A DNA stretch of 12,073 nt from an uncultured Eubacteriales bacterium (GCA_900313295.1 OMQS01000001.1:1-12073), one strand, 5' to 3'. Shown: positions 1 through 6,431, counted from the stretch's first letter. Notes: a model not told the origin generated them from the letters alone. Numbers and translations: made by a program.

Positions 1-86
1 AGAGATGGCTGAGTGGTCGAAAGCACCGGTCTTGAAAACCGGCGATGTGAAAGCATCCGTGGGTTCGAATCCCACTCTCTCCGCCA
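1..86 (+). tRNA. tRNA-Ser (anticodon UGA), first 2 nt outside window
   Basis: This is a class II (long variable arm) tRNA. The anticodon stem is CCGGT (26-30) paired with ACCGG (38-42), around a 7-nt loop with anticodon TGA at 33-35. The T-loop sequence GGTTCGAATCC is present, and the 3' end reads discriminator G83 plus encoded CCA (84-86). The 3' acceptor strand TCTCTCC needs GGAGAGA at the 5' end. The window begins at the third base of that stem, so two bases lie outside. It decodes UCN serine codons and sits 19 bp before a second tRNA-Ser, probably in the same transcript. Confidence 0.97.
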
Positions 87-105
87 AACTGCGCCATATG
101 TTTCT

Positions 106-199
106 GCAGAAGTACCCAAGTGGCCGAAGGGGCTCCCCTGCTAAGGGAGTAGGCGGCTTAAAAACCCGCGCGAGGGTTCGACTCCCTCCTTCTGCGCCA
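106..199 (+). tRNA. tRNA-Ser (anticodon GCU)
   Basis: This is a 94-nt class II tRNA. The acceptor stem is GCAGAAG (106-112) paired with CTTCTGC (189-195). The anticodon stem is CTCCC (133-137) paired with GGGAG (145-149), with anticodon GCT at 140-142. It has a long variable arm, a GGTTCGACTCC T-arm, discriminator G196 and encoded CCA at 197-199. It decodes AGC/AGU serine codons. A terminator begins four bases downstream, which makes this the last gene of the tRNA transcript. tRNA-Ser genes are common integration sites, and the DNA directly downstream is atypical. Confidence 0.97.
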
Positions 200-202
200 A
201 AG

Positions 203-242
203 AATAACCGTCATTCTGATACAACGGAATGACGGTTATTTT
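203..242 (+). terminator. Rho-independent terminator of the tRNA-Ser transcript
   Basis: A perfect 14-bp stem pairs 203-216 (AATAACCGTCATTC) with 227-240 (GAATGACGGTTATT) around a 10-nt loop. The 3' arm ends in a T-rich run (TTATTTT). It directly follows the encoded CCA of the second tRNA-Ser. The A-rich 5' arm could also let it act on the opposite strand. Confidence 0.9.
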
Positions 243-245
243 ATG

Positions 246-287
246 CCCAAAATCAGCATTTTGAGAACTTTTGGGAGAGAAATCTCT
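246..287. other. AT-rich intergenic DNA with two small inverted repeats
   Basis: This is the start of the AT-rich stretch behind the tRNA terminator. CCCAAAA (246-252) is inverted as TTTTGGG (269-275) across a 16-nt loop, and AGAGA (276-280) is inverted as TCTCT (283-287). Neither has a proper U-tract. They may be leftovers of an insertion or weak structure in non-coding DNA. I see no gene between 243 and 445. Confidence 0.35.
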
Positions 288-311
288 AAAATGACAATTT
301 AATTCCACTTC

Positions 312-409
312 AAATCGTTAAAATACAGATAATCGTTAAATCATAGCCATAATCGTTGATTTATAAGGGTAATCGTTAAATTATAGGCGGTAATCGTTGA
401 AAAACAGGG
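312..409 (+). repeat. Five iteron-like direct repeats, core AATCGTT, ~20-bp spacing
   Basis: The heptamer AATCGTT occurs five times in the same orientation, starting at 313, 331, 351, 371 and 392, a spacing of 18, 20, 20 and 21 bp (about two helical turns). Similarity extends past the core: units 2-5 begin TAATCGTTRA, and units 2-4 continue with WTYATA. The units differ from each other, so this is not a simple slippage repeat. Regular same-face spacing of a conserved core is what cooperative protein binding sites look like. The fifth copy overlaps the -35 box of the promoter of the next gene, so a repressor or activator role is a reasonable inference. A plasmid- or phage-type iteron is an alternative. 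Confidence 0.85.
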
Positions 410-425
410 CTTTTTATGCTATAAT
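397..425 (+). promoter_or_regulatory. Sigma-A-type promoter of the DUF4304-like gene
   Basis: The -35 box TTGAAA (397-402), an exact 17-bp spacer and the -10 box TATAAT (420-425) give a near-consensus housekeeping promoter. Transcription would start around 432, leaving a very short leader. TTGA of the -35 box lies within the last copy of the AATCGTT repeat array, so protein bound there should affect RNA polymerase. Confidence 0.8.
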
Positions 426-445
426 AGAATTGAGGTGGTTGTATA

Positions 446-1246
446 ATGTCCCCTATATTCGGAAAAAACAATCTTTCATCAACCGAATCCGTAGATATCA
501 TCGAAAAGATTGTGTATGAATATTTGAAACCTTTAGGCTTTAGAAAACATGGCCGCACTCTCCATCGTTTTGTTGATACCGACATTTCGCAAGTAGTTAA
601 TTTCCAAAATGGCTGCCCGTCAAAAGGCGTATATGATATTCTTTGGGTCAACATTGGCATTCGTGTTCCCGAGTGTGTTGAACGCAAATTCAGCATAGAA
701 AAACCCCTAAAGAAATACTATCATGAATATGAATGTAATATACGCACTCGCCTTGGTTCACTTGTTGACGGTAAAGATACATTTTATGATTTGAAGAAAG
801 ATCCCTACAAAATAGGAAAAGATATTGTTGAACGTCTTAAAAAATTTGTTATTCCTGTTTTTGAAATTCTCAACAGTCGTGATGCAATCTTAAAGCGCAG
901 AATAGAATATACACTTTTTGATCAATTCAACCATCATTTGATTCTACTTGAAGAAGCAATGATTATTGGTAGACGAGGGGATATCGTTGAGGCAACTCGT
1001 TTGTTTAATGCTTATTATCAAAATGCACTTGCAGAATATAATCATGACCTTGAAAAAGGCACTAAGACCTATCTTAAAAAAGGCGAGCGAATGATTTACC
1101 ACAATGCTAAAACGAATGAAACCGAAACAATTATTGCGACTAAAAATGGGTATGTAACGACATACTGTGCCAATAAAGGGCACTTAACATATCTTGAAGA
1201 GTTAGCACAAGAATTAGGGATTACTCTTTGCACCCCCCTGACCTAA
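446..1246 (+). CDS. DUF4304-like domain protein, 266 aa, on an AT-rich island
   Basis: The ATG at 446 is preceded by GAGGTGG (432-438) at good spacing and lies about 20 bp after a near-consensus -10 box, so the start is well supported. Residues ~20-150 resemble the DUF4304 family: an opening helix, a GFRKHGRTLHR stretch (~residues 31-41), then VVNFQNG and a LWVNIGIRV strand (~50-75). Domain placement is from memory of the family. The remaining ~110 residues are helix-rich and charged and I do not recognise them. No signal peptide or membrane segment is visible. DUF4304 has no assigned reaction and often occurs in accessory DNA. The gene is clearly more AT-rich than its neighbours and uses A/T-ending codons, which suggests transfer. 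Its last codons (CTPLT) lie inside a GCACCCCC repeat, so the native C-terminus may have been replaced. Confidence 0.8.
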   Translation: MSPIFGKNNLSSTESVDIIEKIVYEYLKPLGFRKHGRTLHRFVDTDISQVVNFQNGCPSKGVYDILWVNIGIRVPECVERKFSIEKPLKKYYHEYECNIRTRLGSLVDGKDTFYDLKKDPYKIGKDIVERLKKFVIPVFEILNSRDAILKRRIEYTLFDQFNHHLILLEEAMIIGRRGDIVEATRLFNAYYQNALAEYNHDLEKGTKTYLKKGERMIYHNAKTNETETIIATKNGYVTTYCANKGHLTYLEELAQELGITLCTPLT

Positions 1247-1298
1247 AAATGCACCCCCTAAAATGATTTTGCACCCCCTAACTTCAAAAGGGGGTGCA
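1230..1298 (+). repeat. Three GCACCCCC direct repeats at 20-21-bp spacing plus one inverted copy
   Basis: GCACCCCC starts at 1230, 1251 and 1271 on the + strand, and its inverse GGGGGTGC lies at 1290-1297. Each direct copy is preceded by T-rich sequence and followed by T/A-rich sequence containing TGA or TAA. The first copy is inside the 3' end of the 266-aa gene and supplies its last codons. Several ~20-bp-spaced direct repeats at one edge resemble the multi-repeat ends of some insertion sequences (the IS21 family, from general knowledge). No transposase or matching left end is present, so this could be an orphan end. It is a different sequence from the AATCGTT array upstream of the same gene. 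Confidence 0.75.
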
Positions 1299-1306
1299 TT
1301 TGTATT
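1270..1306 (+). terminator. Likely rho-independent terminator of the DUF4304-like gene
   Basis: The third GCACCCCC copy with its preceding T (1270-1279) pairs with AGGGGGTGCA (1289-1298) to form a 10-bp GC-rich stem with a 9-nt loop. TTTGTATT follows. The T-run is broken by a G, so efficiency is uncertain. The hairpin ends about 50 nt after the stop codon and about 20 nt before the decayed minus-strand gene. Confidence 0.65.
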
Positions 1307-1316
1307 AAAATTAGGG

Positions 1317-1882
1317 TTAGTCTTCAAAGTCGGCAAGCATCGCAAGGTGTCTGCCGGCTTTTTTCACACCCCGCAGCACGTCCCTGTCGCTCAAAGCCAC
1401 ATCCCGCAGGGCGCGCTGATCTTTTCCAGTATTTTCCTCAACTTTTACAACGGAAGAAAATGGCACACCGTGAATGTTGAAAGAACTGCCTTTATAGGAT
1501 ATACTACCAATATAGCCATTCTGCAGAAGCTGCTGGGACGATATTGTAAGCCCAGTCATGCGAAGAAGCGGGATGGCTCTTTTTTTGTCCATATACACCA
1601 CGTCGCTTTTCTGGACAAATGCCAGAGGGCTCTTCTTTGCTGCCCGATGGTATTGTGGTCGCTTACTTTAATAGTCATGCCCCGTTCGGCGTGCTCGATG
1701 TAAAAGGAAATTGTCCCCACAGAACTCCGGCTTCTGTGAATTGTCACACCCCTGTCTATATAACCGTCCCGCGCGAGGTGCTTTTCCATAGATCCATACT
1801 GTGCCTCATTGCCGCTTCACGTCTTCACCCGCTCAAACAGGCTCTTGTTTTTCCTATACAGATTCTCTATGAAGTGGCTGTC
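1317..1882 (-). pseudogene. Decayed gene remnant, unknown family (stop + frameshift)
   Basis: Three minus-strand open segments line up end to end as one former protein. The first (1882-1820) ends in an in-frame TGA at 1817-1819. The same frame continues (1816 to about 1625) with the protein-like text GTISFYIEHAERG and IKVSDHNTIG. It then has to shift by one base near 1620-1626 to continue as AFVQKSDVVYMDKKRA down to the stop at 1317-1319. No ATG with a ribosome binding site is found at the upstream end, which butts against the rplS terminator. The gene is therefore truncated at its N-terminus as well as broken. I do not recognise the family. An alternative is two unrelated spurious frames, but the continuous hydrophobic/charged pattern across the shift argues for a remnant. 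Confidence 0.55.
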
Positions 1883-1895
1883 CGGTAGAGCGCAA

Positions 1896-1926
1896 GAAAA
1901 AACCGCCGACAAAAGTCGGCGGTTTT
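1896..1926 (-). terminator. Rho-independent terminator of rplS
   Basis: A 12-bp stem pairs 1899-1910 with 1915-1926 around an AAAA (TTTT on the transcribed strand) tetraloop. Read on the minus strand it has an ACCGCCGAC…GTCGGCGGT core and ends in a run of T. It lies 17 bp after the rplS stop codon. The TTTT on its other side makes weak termination on the + strand possible. Confidence 0.92.
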
Positions 1927-1943
1927 CGGATCGCTGCGGTTTT

Positions 1944-2285
1944 TTACAGCTTCTCTCTGACCTTGGCGGCCTTACCCACGCGGTCACGCAGGTAATACAG
2001 CTTGGCGCGGCGGACAAAGCCGGTACGCACGGTTTCGATCTTCTCGATGGAGGGAGAGTGAACGGGGAAAACCTTCTCCACGCCCACGCCGTAGGACAGG
2101 CGGCGGACAGTGATGGTTTCCTCGATGCCGCCATGCTTCTTGGCAATGACGGTGCCCTCGAAGATCTGGATACGCTCACGGGAGCCTTCCTTGACCTTGA
2201 CGTGTACCTTGACGGTATCGCCGACGTTTACCTGGGGCTTTTCAGCCTGCAGCTGCTTCTCGTTGAGAGCCTTGATGAGATCCAT
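1944..2285 (-). CDS. rplS: 50S ribosomal protein L19
   Basis: This 113-aa protein is the usual length for bacterial L19, a 50S subunit protein at the interface with the 30S subunit. It shows the family's conserved run: an N-terminal helix ([12 protein letters not shown]), the strand [13 protein letters not shown], the signature [16 protein letters not shown], then [21 protein letters not shown] and the basic tail [11 protein letters not shown]. The start at 2285 has a textbook AGGAGG (2294-2299) 8 nt upstream. The gene is monocistronic here, with its own promoter upstream and terminator downstream. In many Firmicutes it follows trmD; here its upstream neighbour is the radical-SAM-linked gene instead. 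Confidence 0.98.
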   Translation of the reverse strand: MDLIKALNEKQLQAEKPQVNVGDTVKVHVKVKEGSRERIQIFEGTVIAKKHGGIEETITVRRLSYGVGVEKVFPVHSPSIEKIETVRTGFVRRAKLYYLRDRVGKAAKVREKL

Positions 2286-2380
2286 GGATTATTCCTCCTA
2301 AATATAGGTGTTCATGCCGCCATTTCACGGTGTTCTCCACTCATTGGAGCGCCGGCGACAGAGGACCGCCCTTTTTACGC
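2286..2380 (-). promoter_or_regulatory. Structured 5' leader of rplS (possible L19 leader)
   Basis: About 95 nt separate the candidate promoter from the rplS start. On the transcript CTCCA and TGGAG form a 5-bp hairpin (2335-2349). Nearer the start, CCTA (from 2308) can pair with TAGG (to 2297), which would cover part of the AGGAGG ribosome binding site. L19 autoregulatory leaders are known in Firmicutes. I cannot confirm that this matches one, and the pairings are short. Confidence 0.35.
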
Positions 2381-2381
2381 C

Positions 2382-2415
2382 AGTATAGGATACCACACTT
2401 GACGCATGGATGCAA
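2382..2415 (-). promoter_or_regulatory. Candidate rplS promoter
   Basis: Read on the minus strand, TTGCAT (2410-2415) is followed after 17 bp by TATCCT (2387-2392), and an overlapping TATACT (2382-2387) is an alternative -10. It lies about 100 bp upstream of rplS and just behind the stop of the preceding gene. The -35 box overlaps an imperfect inverted repeat (ACACTT…AAGTGT, 2395-2418). Confidence 0.45.
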
Positions 2416-2428
2416 GTGTTTTTTCATT

Positions 2429-3091
2429 TTACCGGAAAATTTTCCCCTCGGCGTCCAGCAGCTCCATCCGCCGCACCCGCACGAAGTCCGGCGTCAGCTC
2501 CGGCGCGTACCGCTCCACCGCCTTTTCCATGAGCTGCGGGTTAAGCCCCGGGTTCTGCGCCTGCACAAGCGCGACGCACCGCAGGCAGCTCTCCCCCTCC
2601 GTCCACTCCGCCCGCAGGATCATGGGGGCAATGTTCACGTCCGCCATATCCTTTCGTTTGGTGCGCTTCTGAATGATAAGCTCCTCACGGCCAAACAATT
2701 CCTTCAGCTTGGCAGCTGCATTTTCCGGAACGCCATTGTCATATTCAAAGGTAACCTCCGCCTGCAATGCAGCCAGCTCCCGCACGGGGCGCTTGGCCTC
2801 GTAGCACGCCAGCACCCGCAGTCCCTCGGGCATGCCTTCGTTGAGCTTTTCGGCGATGCCGCTGCCGTCGGTGTCCTGCGTCACCTCAAAGTCCAGCAGC
2901 TCGCACCGGCTGCTCTGCCCCACAGGCAGGGGCAACACAATAGAGATGATGGGGTGCGGGTGGTAGCCGTTGCTGTGCTTGATGTCCAGCTCCGTTCGGG
3001 GGAAGGCACGCTGCACCGTGCGCAGCAGATCCAAATGGGAGATGTAGGCCGCAGGACCTTCCTTGATAAACAACAATCTCAGTTTAGACAT
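2429..3091 (-). CDS. TIGR03936/DUF2344 radical SAM-linked protein
   Basis: This 220-aa soluble protein has no signal peptide. The N-terminus is typical of the family: LRLLFIKEGPAAYISHLDLLR (residues ~4-24, with the SHLD signature at 18-21), then HSNGYHPHPIISIVLPLPVG (~39-58) and an acidic LLDFEV. The family is named for its constant link, by adjacency or fusion, to TIGR03960 radical SAM proteins. Here its ATG overlaps the end of that gene by 8 bp, so translation is probably coupled. No catalytic role is established. I infer it assists or receives product from the radical SAM enzyme. No clear rho-independent terminator follows; transcription may run toward rplS. Confidence 0.93.
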   Translation of the reverse strand: MSKLRLLFIKEGPAAYISHLDLLRTVQRAFPRTELDIKHSNGYHPHPIISIVLPLPVGQSSRCELLDFEVTQDTDGSGIAEKLNEGMPEGLRVLACYEAKRPVRELAALQAEVTFEYDNGVPENAAAKLKELFGREELIIQKRTKRKDMADVNIAPMILRAEWTEGESCLRCVALVQAQNPGLNPQLMEKAVERYAPELTPDFVRVRRMELLDAEGKIFR

Positions 3092-4931
3092 GGCACGTCC
3101 CCCCTACCATGAGGTTGGCGCCGCAGCCGTTGCAATGGGTGCGGCAGTCCGGCGTGGTGACCCCCGCCTTGGCCTGCTGCAGCTCCCGCCAGAGATACGC
3201 CTCCGTCACGCCACTGGAGATCATGCTCCAGGGCATGATCTCGTCTTTCTGCCGCTGCCGGTTGGCATAAAAATGAGGATCCAGTCCGCATTCGTCAAAG
3301 GCCTCCAACCACCGCTCCAGCGAGAAATACTCCTCCCAGGCGTCAAGCTTTGCGCCTTTACGCCATGCGGTCTCCAACACTTTGCACATTCTCCGGTCGC
3401 CCCGAGCCAGCACAGCCTCCAGAAAGCTGGTGTCAGAGTCGTGCCAGTTATAGGTAACGGTCTTGGTGGTGATGGCCTCCCGCAGCAGCTTCACCCGCCG
3501 CTCGTATTCCTCCTTGGAGATCTGCGGTTCCCACTGAAACGCCGTGTGGGGCTTGGGCACAAACCACGAGGTGGACACAGTGATTCGGACGCCCCGCTGC
3601 TTGTTGGCAGCGCTCTCCCGCCACGCGTGCATGACGCGGGCAGCCAGATCCGCAATGCCCAGCACATCCTCGTCCGTTTCTGTGGGCAGACCCAGCATAA
3701 AATACAGCTTCACGGCGTTATAGCCGCCTGCAAAAGCCGTGCGGCAGGATGCCAGCAGCTCCTCTTGGGTCACATTTTTATTGATAACGTCCCGCAGGCG
3801 CTGAGTGCCGGCCTCCGGCGCAAAGGTCAGGCCGGTCTTGCGCCCCTTGGCCAGCCGCTGCATAAGGCTCATGGAAAAATTATCCGCCCGCAGGCTGGGG
3901 AGCGACAGATTCACATGGCGCTCCTTGCAAAACTCCTCCAGATCGTCGCATAGCTCCGTGAGCTGGGGATAGTCGCTGGTGCTGAGGGAGGATAGCGTCA
4001 CTTCCTGATAACCGGAGTCGTTGCAGGCCTCCACGCCGTAGCGCACGCACAGATCCTTGCTGCGGTTGCGGACAGGGCGGTACACATAGCCGGCCTGACA
4101 GAACCGGCAGCCCCGAATGCAGCCCCGAAACAGCTCCAGCGTCACCCGATCCTGCACGATCTCCGTGGAGGGAACGATGGTCTTGGCGGGGTAATAGGAC
4201 TTGTCCATATCCTCCACGATGCGCTTGCGCACGACTTTGGGCGCACCGTCCTGAGGGCGAATCTCCCTAACGGTGCCGTCTTCGTTGTAGTCCACCTCAT
4301 AGAGGCTGGGCACATACAGCCCCGGCACCTGCGCCGCCCTGTGAAGGAACTTCGCTTTACTCCACCCTTCTTTTCTTGCCTTTCTGTGCAGCTCAATCAG
4401 CTCCACCGTCACGTCTTCCCCTTCGCCCAGGCTGACGATGTCCACAAAGTCGGCGATCGGCTCGGCGTTATACATGGCTGTGCCGCCGGCAATGACCAGC
4501 GGCGTCAGATCCGTGCGCTCCGCGCTGCGCAGCGGGATGCCCGCCAGGTCCAGCATGTTCAGGATCGCCGTAAACGCCATCTCATAGCCCACGGAAAAGG
4601 CGACAATGTCAAAATCCGCAATAGGCTCGCCGCTCTCCAGTGCAAACAAAGGGATCTGCGCCCGGCGCATCTCCTCCTCCATGTCACCCCAAGGGGCAAA
4701 CACCCGCTGGCACCACACGCCCTCCATATTGTTCATCACGCCGTATAAGATCCGCATCCCCAGATTGGACATGCCGATCTCATAGGTGTCCGGAAAGCAG
4801 AAGGCGATCCTTGTATCCACCTGCGCAGGGTCTTTTTTCACCGCATTATACTCGCCGCCGGTATAGCGGGCAGGCTTCTGCACCCGAGGTAAAATGCGCT
4901 CTAATCTTTTATCCAATGTAGAATCTCCCAT
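3084..4931 (-). CDS. TIGR03960-type B12-binding radical SAM protein
   Basis: This 615-aa protein has an N-terminal B12-binding-like region (~residues 40-185, including SNLGMRILY, IVAFSVGYEMAF and the loop LVIAGGTAMYNAEPIADFVD). A radical SAM barrel follows with the cluster motif RGCIRGCRFC (Cys271, Cys275, Cys278), which binds the 4Fe-4S cluster that cleaves S-adenosylmethionine. The C-terminus carries a second Cys set, CRTHCNGC…C, just before the stop. The substrate of this family is unknown. The start at 4931 has AGAGGA about 11 nt upstream, only 20 bp after the M50 gene. The 8-bp overlap with the DUF2344 gene and the shared strand mark an operon. The annotation as a family member is firm; the reaction is not. 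Confidence 0.95.
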   Translation of the reverse strand: MGDSTLDKRLERILPRVQKPARYTGGEYNAVKKDPAQVDTRIAFCFPDTYEIGMSNLGMRILYGVMNNMEGVWCQRVFAPWGDMEEEMRRAQIPLFALESGEPIADFDIVAFSVGYEMAFTAILNMLDLAGIPLRSAERTDLTPLVIAGGTAMYNAEPIADFVDIVSLGEGEDVTVELIELHRKARKEGWSKAKFLHRAAQVPGLYVPSLYEVDYNEDGTVREIRPQDGAPKVVRKRIVEDMDKSYYPAKTIVPSTEIVQDRVTLELFRGCIRGCRFCQAGYVYRPVRNRSKDLCVRYGVEACNDSGYQEVTLSSLSTSDYPQLTELCDDLEEFCKERHVNLSLPSLRADNFSMSLMQRLAKGRKTGLTFAPEAGTQRLRDVINKNVTQEELLASCRTAFAGGYNAVKLYFMLGLPTETDEDVLGIADLAARVMHAWRESAANKQRGVRITVSTSWFVPKPHTAFQWEPQISKEEYERRVKLLREAITTKTVTYNWHDSDTSFLEAVLARGDRRMCKVLETAWRKGAKLDAWEEYFSLERWLEAFDECGLDPHFYANRQRQKDEIMPWSMISSGVTEAYLWRELQQAKAGVTTPDCRTHCNGCGANLMVGGTCHV

Positions 4932-4951
4932 CCTGTCGGTTTTCCTCTATT

Positions 4952-5563
4952 CTACCCTGTTCCGACCGGATTGGCAAGAGCAAATTCCCGCACGGTGCAG
5001 CACACGATCCCCGCCGTTCCCAGCAGGAGAAAGCCCGCCCGATGCCGCAGCCACAGGATGATCCCCAGCGCCGCCAGCGCCATCAGGAGCACCAGCGTTG
5101 CCACTCGGCACACCTTGTCCGCCAAAAAGGGATCCGTCACCCAGGCTATCCCGATCCACAGCAGCCGCCCGCCGTCCAGCGCTGTCAGCGGCAGCAGGTT
5201 GAACACCCCCAGCACCAGCTGCGCTCCGGCAAAAAGATAGAACTCCTCCCGCCATTTTCCACCCACACTCATGAGCCATGACAGCGTGACATTTACCAGC
5301 GGCCCTGCCAGCACGCACAGAGCCTCCCGCCCGTAGGAAAGACGATTCCGGTCACGAATGCGCATCTGCGCCCCGAAGGCCGATACGGACAGCCCCTCCA
5401 GTCTGCCACCGCACAGCCGCAGAGCGATGTAATGCCCCATTTCGTGGCAGACGGCCGCCAGCAGCACCGCCGCCAAGCATACAATCGGCGCCATCAGCGC
5501 AAACACGGCCACCAGCAAAACCGCCGTGGGCGATATATGCACCCGCGCGCCGCTATGCCACAT
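4952..5563 (-). CDS. M50 intramembrane metalloprotease, SpoIVFB-like
   Basis: This 203-aa, mostly hydrophobic protein is a site-2-protease-type zinc metalloprotease that cuts substrates within the membrane. The zinc site is HEMGH (His40, Glu41, His44) in the first long hydrophobic stretch. The third ligand motif, NLLPLTALDGG (Asn122 to Asp130), lies in a later one. Further membrane segments occupy about 83-101, 108-126 and 150-190. It lacks the C-terminal CBS domain of Bacillus SpoIVFB (which is longer), so it is a compact form. The ATG overlaps the upstream M23 gene by 11 bp. I see no good ribosome binding site, consistent with coupled translation. The M23-M50 pairing matches spoIVFA-spoIVFB, where the protease activates pro-sigma-K during sporulation. 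Whether this organism sporulates cannot be told here. Confidence 0.9.
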   Translation of the reverse strand: MWHSGARVHISPTAVLLVAVFALMAPIVCLAAVLLAAVCHEMGHYIALRLCGGRLEGLSVSAFGAQMRIRDRNRLSYGREALCVLAGPLVNVTLSWLMSVGGKWREEFYLFAGAQLVLGVFNLLPLTALDGGRLLWIGIAWVTDPFLADKVCRVATLVLLMALAALGIILWLRHRAGFLLLGTAGIVCCTVREFALANPVGTG

Positions 5564-6356
5564 AATAAATCGGATTTATGTAAACCTGATCGTGATGCAG
5601 CTCAAAATGCAGATGCGGCCCCGTGGCCGCTCCGGTCTGTCCCACCTCGCCCAGAATATCTCCGCAGCGAACGGTCTGCCCCGCCGAGGCGGTCACGCAC
5701 TTGCAATGGGCATACAGGGTGCTGAAGCCGTCGGTGTGATTCACCGTGACGTAGTTTCCCAGCTGACTGCTCTGCGCCACCACGCCCACGGTTCCGTCGG
5801 CAAAGGCGCGGATCGCCGCCCCGTTTGCGGCGTCAATGTCCACGCCGTAATGGAATCTGTTCTCCCCCGCAATGGGATGTATACGATAGCCGAAGCCGGA
5901 GGTCACTCCTCCCTGCTGCGGCGCTGCATAGGCAAAGCCCAGAATGCTCTGCCCAAGCTCCGTGTGCTGTGGCAGGCTCTCCGCCGTATACACGCCGGAA
6001 AATACCGCCGCGGCCGTCTGCGCCGGCGACGCCGCCTCCTCCGGCTCCTTTTCGCCGAACACCGCCACATAGGCATCCTGCAGGGTGTCCCGCAAACCGC
6101 CCTCTTTGGAAAAGGCTTTTCCCACGGCGGAAAATGCCTCCGCAAAGTCCGTGTCCTCGCCCATGAGCCGCAGGATCTTGTCCCGATAGCTGCCAGCCAC
6201 GTCCGGCATCAGCAGCTTCACCGCCACCACCAGCACCAGCAATATCCCGCTCACGGATAGTCGTATCAACCGCCGACGCTCCCGTTTGCTCATGGGTCTT
6301 TCCGACTTCTGCCGCGTCCGGCTCTCACGGCTGCGCTCTCTTTGATTCTCCGTCAT
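5553..6356 (-). CDS. M23/LytM-domain membrane protein, SpoIVFA-like
   Basis: I chose the ATG at 6356 (267 aa) because GGGGGCGAG precedes it at normal spacing. The alternative ATG at 6413 has no ribosome binding site. The N-terminus is very basic and cytoplasmic (residues 1-30). A single membrane helix follows at ~31-50, then a linker with an acidic/Ala-rich part (~100-120) and a C-terminal M23 domain (~150-260). All expected M23 residues are visible: HYGVD (His169, Asp173), YAH (His217) and HLH (His248, His250). Length and layout match Bacillus SpoIVFA (about 264 aa), which holds SpoIVFB in check. An intact zinc site would allow peptidoglycan cleavage or binding instead. It is the first gene of the four-gene minus-strand operon. 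I found no convincing promoter for it. Confidence 0.9.
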   Translation of the reverse strand: MTENQRERSRESRTRQKSERPMSKRERRRLIRLSVSGILLVLVVAVKLLMPDVAGSYRDKILRLMGEDTDFAEAFSAVGKAFSKEGGLRDTLQDAYVAVFGEKEPEEAASPAQTAAAVFSGVYTAESLPQHTELGQSILGFAYAAPQQGGVTSGFGYRIHPIAGENRFHYGVDIDAANGAAIRAFADGTVGVVAQSSQLGNYVTVNHTDGFSTLYAHCKCVTASAGQTVRCGDILGEVGQTGAATGPHLHFELHHDQVYINPIYYVA

Positions 6357-6431
6357 GTAGCTCGCCCCCTTCGGAAAACTATATGCACCGCTTTGGCCAA
6401 TTAGCCCCTTCATTTAAGCGGTCAAAATGCC

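Noticed and set aside
5..232. A 75-aa open frame over the tRNA genes
   Set aside because: It reads through two tRNA-Ser genes and the terminator, which explain the sequence fully.
312..409. CRISPR array
   Set aside because: The unit is only ~20 bp with a 7-bp conserved core and no spacer-like unique segments of regular length, and there are no cas genes.
2395..2425. A terminator after the DUF2344 gene on the minus strand
   Set aside because: The imperfect hairpin ACACTT…AAGTGT has its T-run on the + strand, not the minus strand, and nothing is transcribed toward it from that side.
3063..3953. A 296-aa open frame opposite the radical SAM gene
   Set aside because: It is Pro/Arg/His-rich antisense text with no family and no ribosome binding site.
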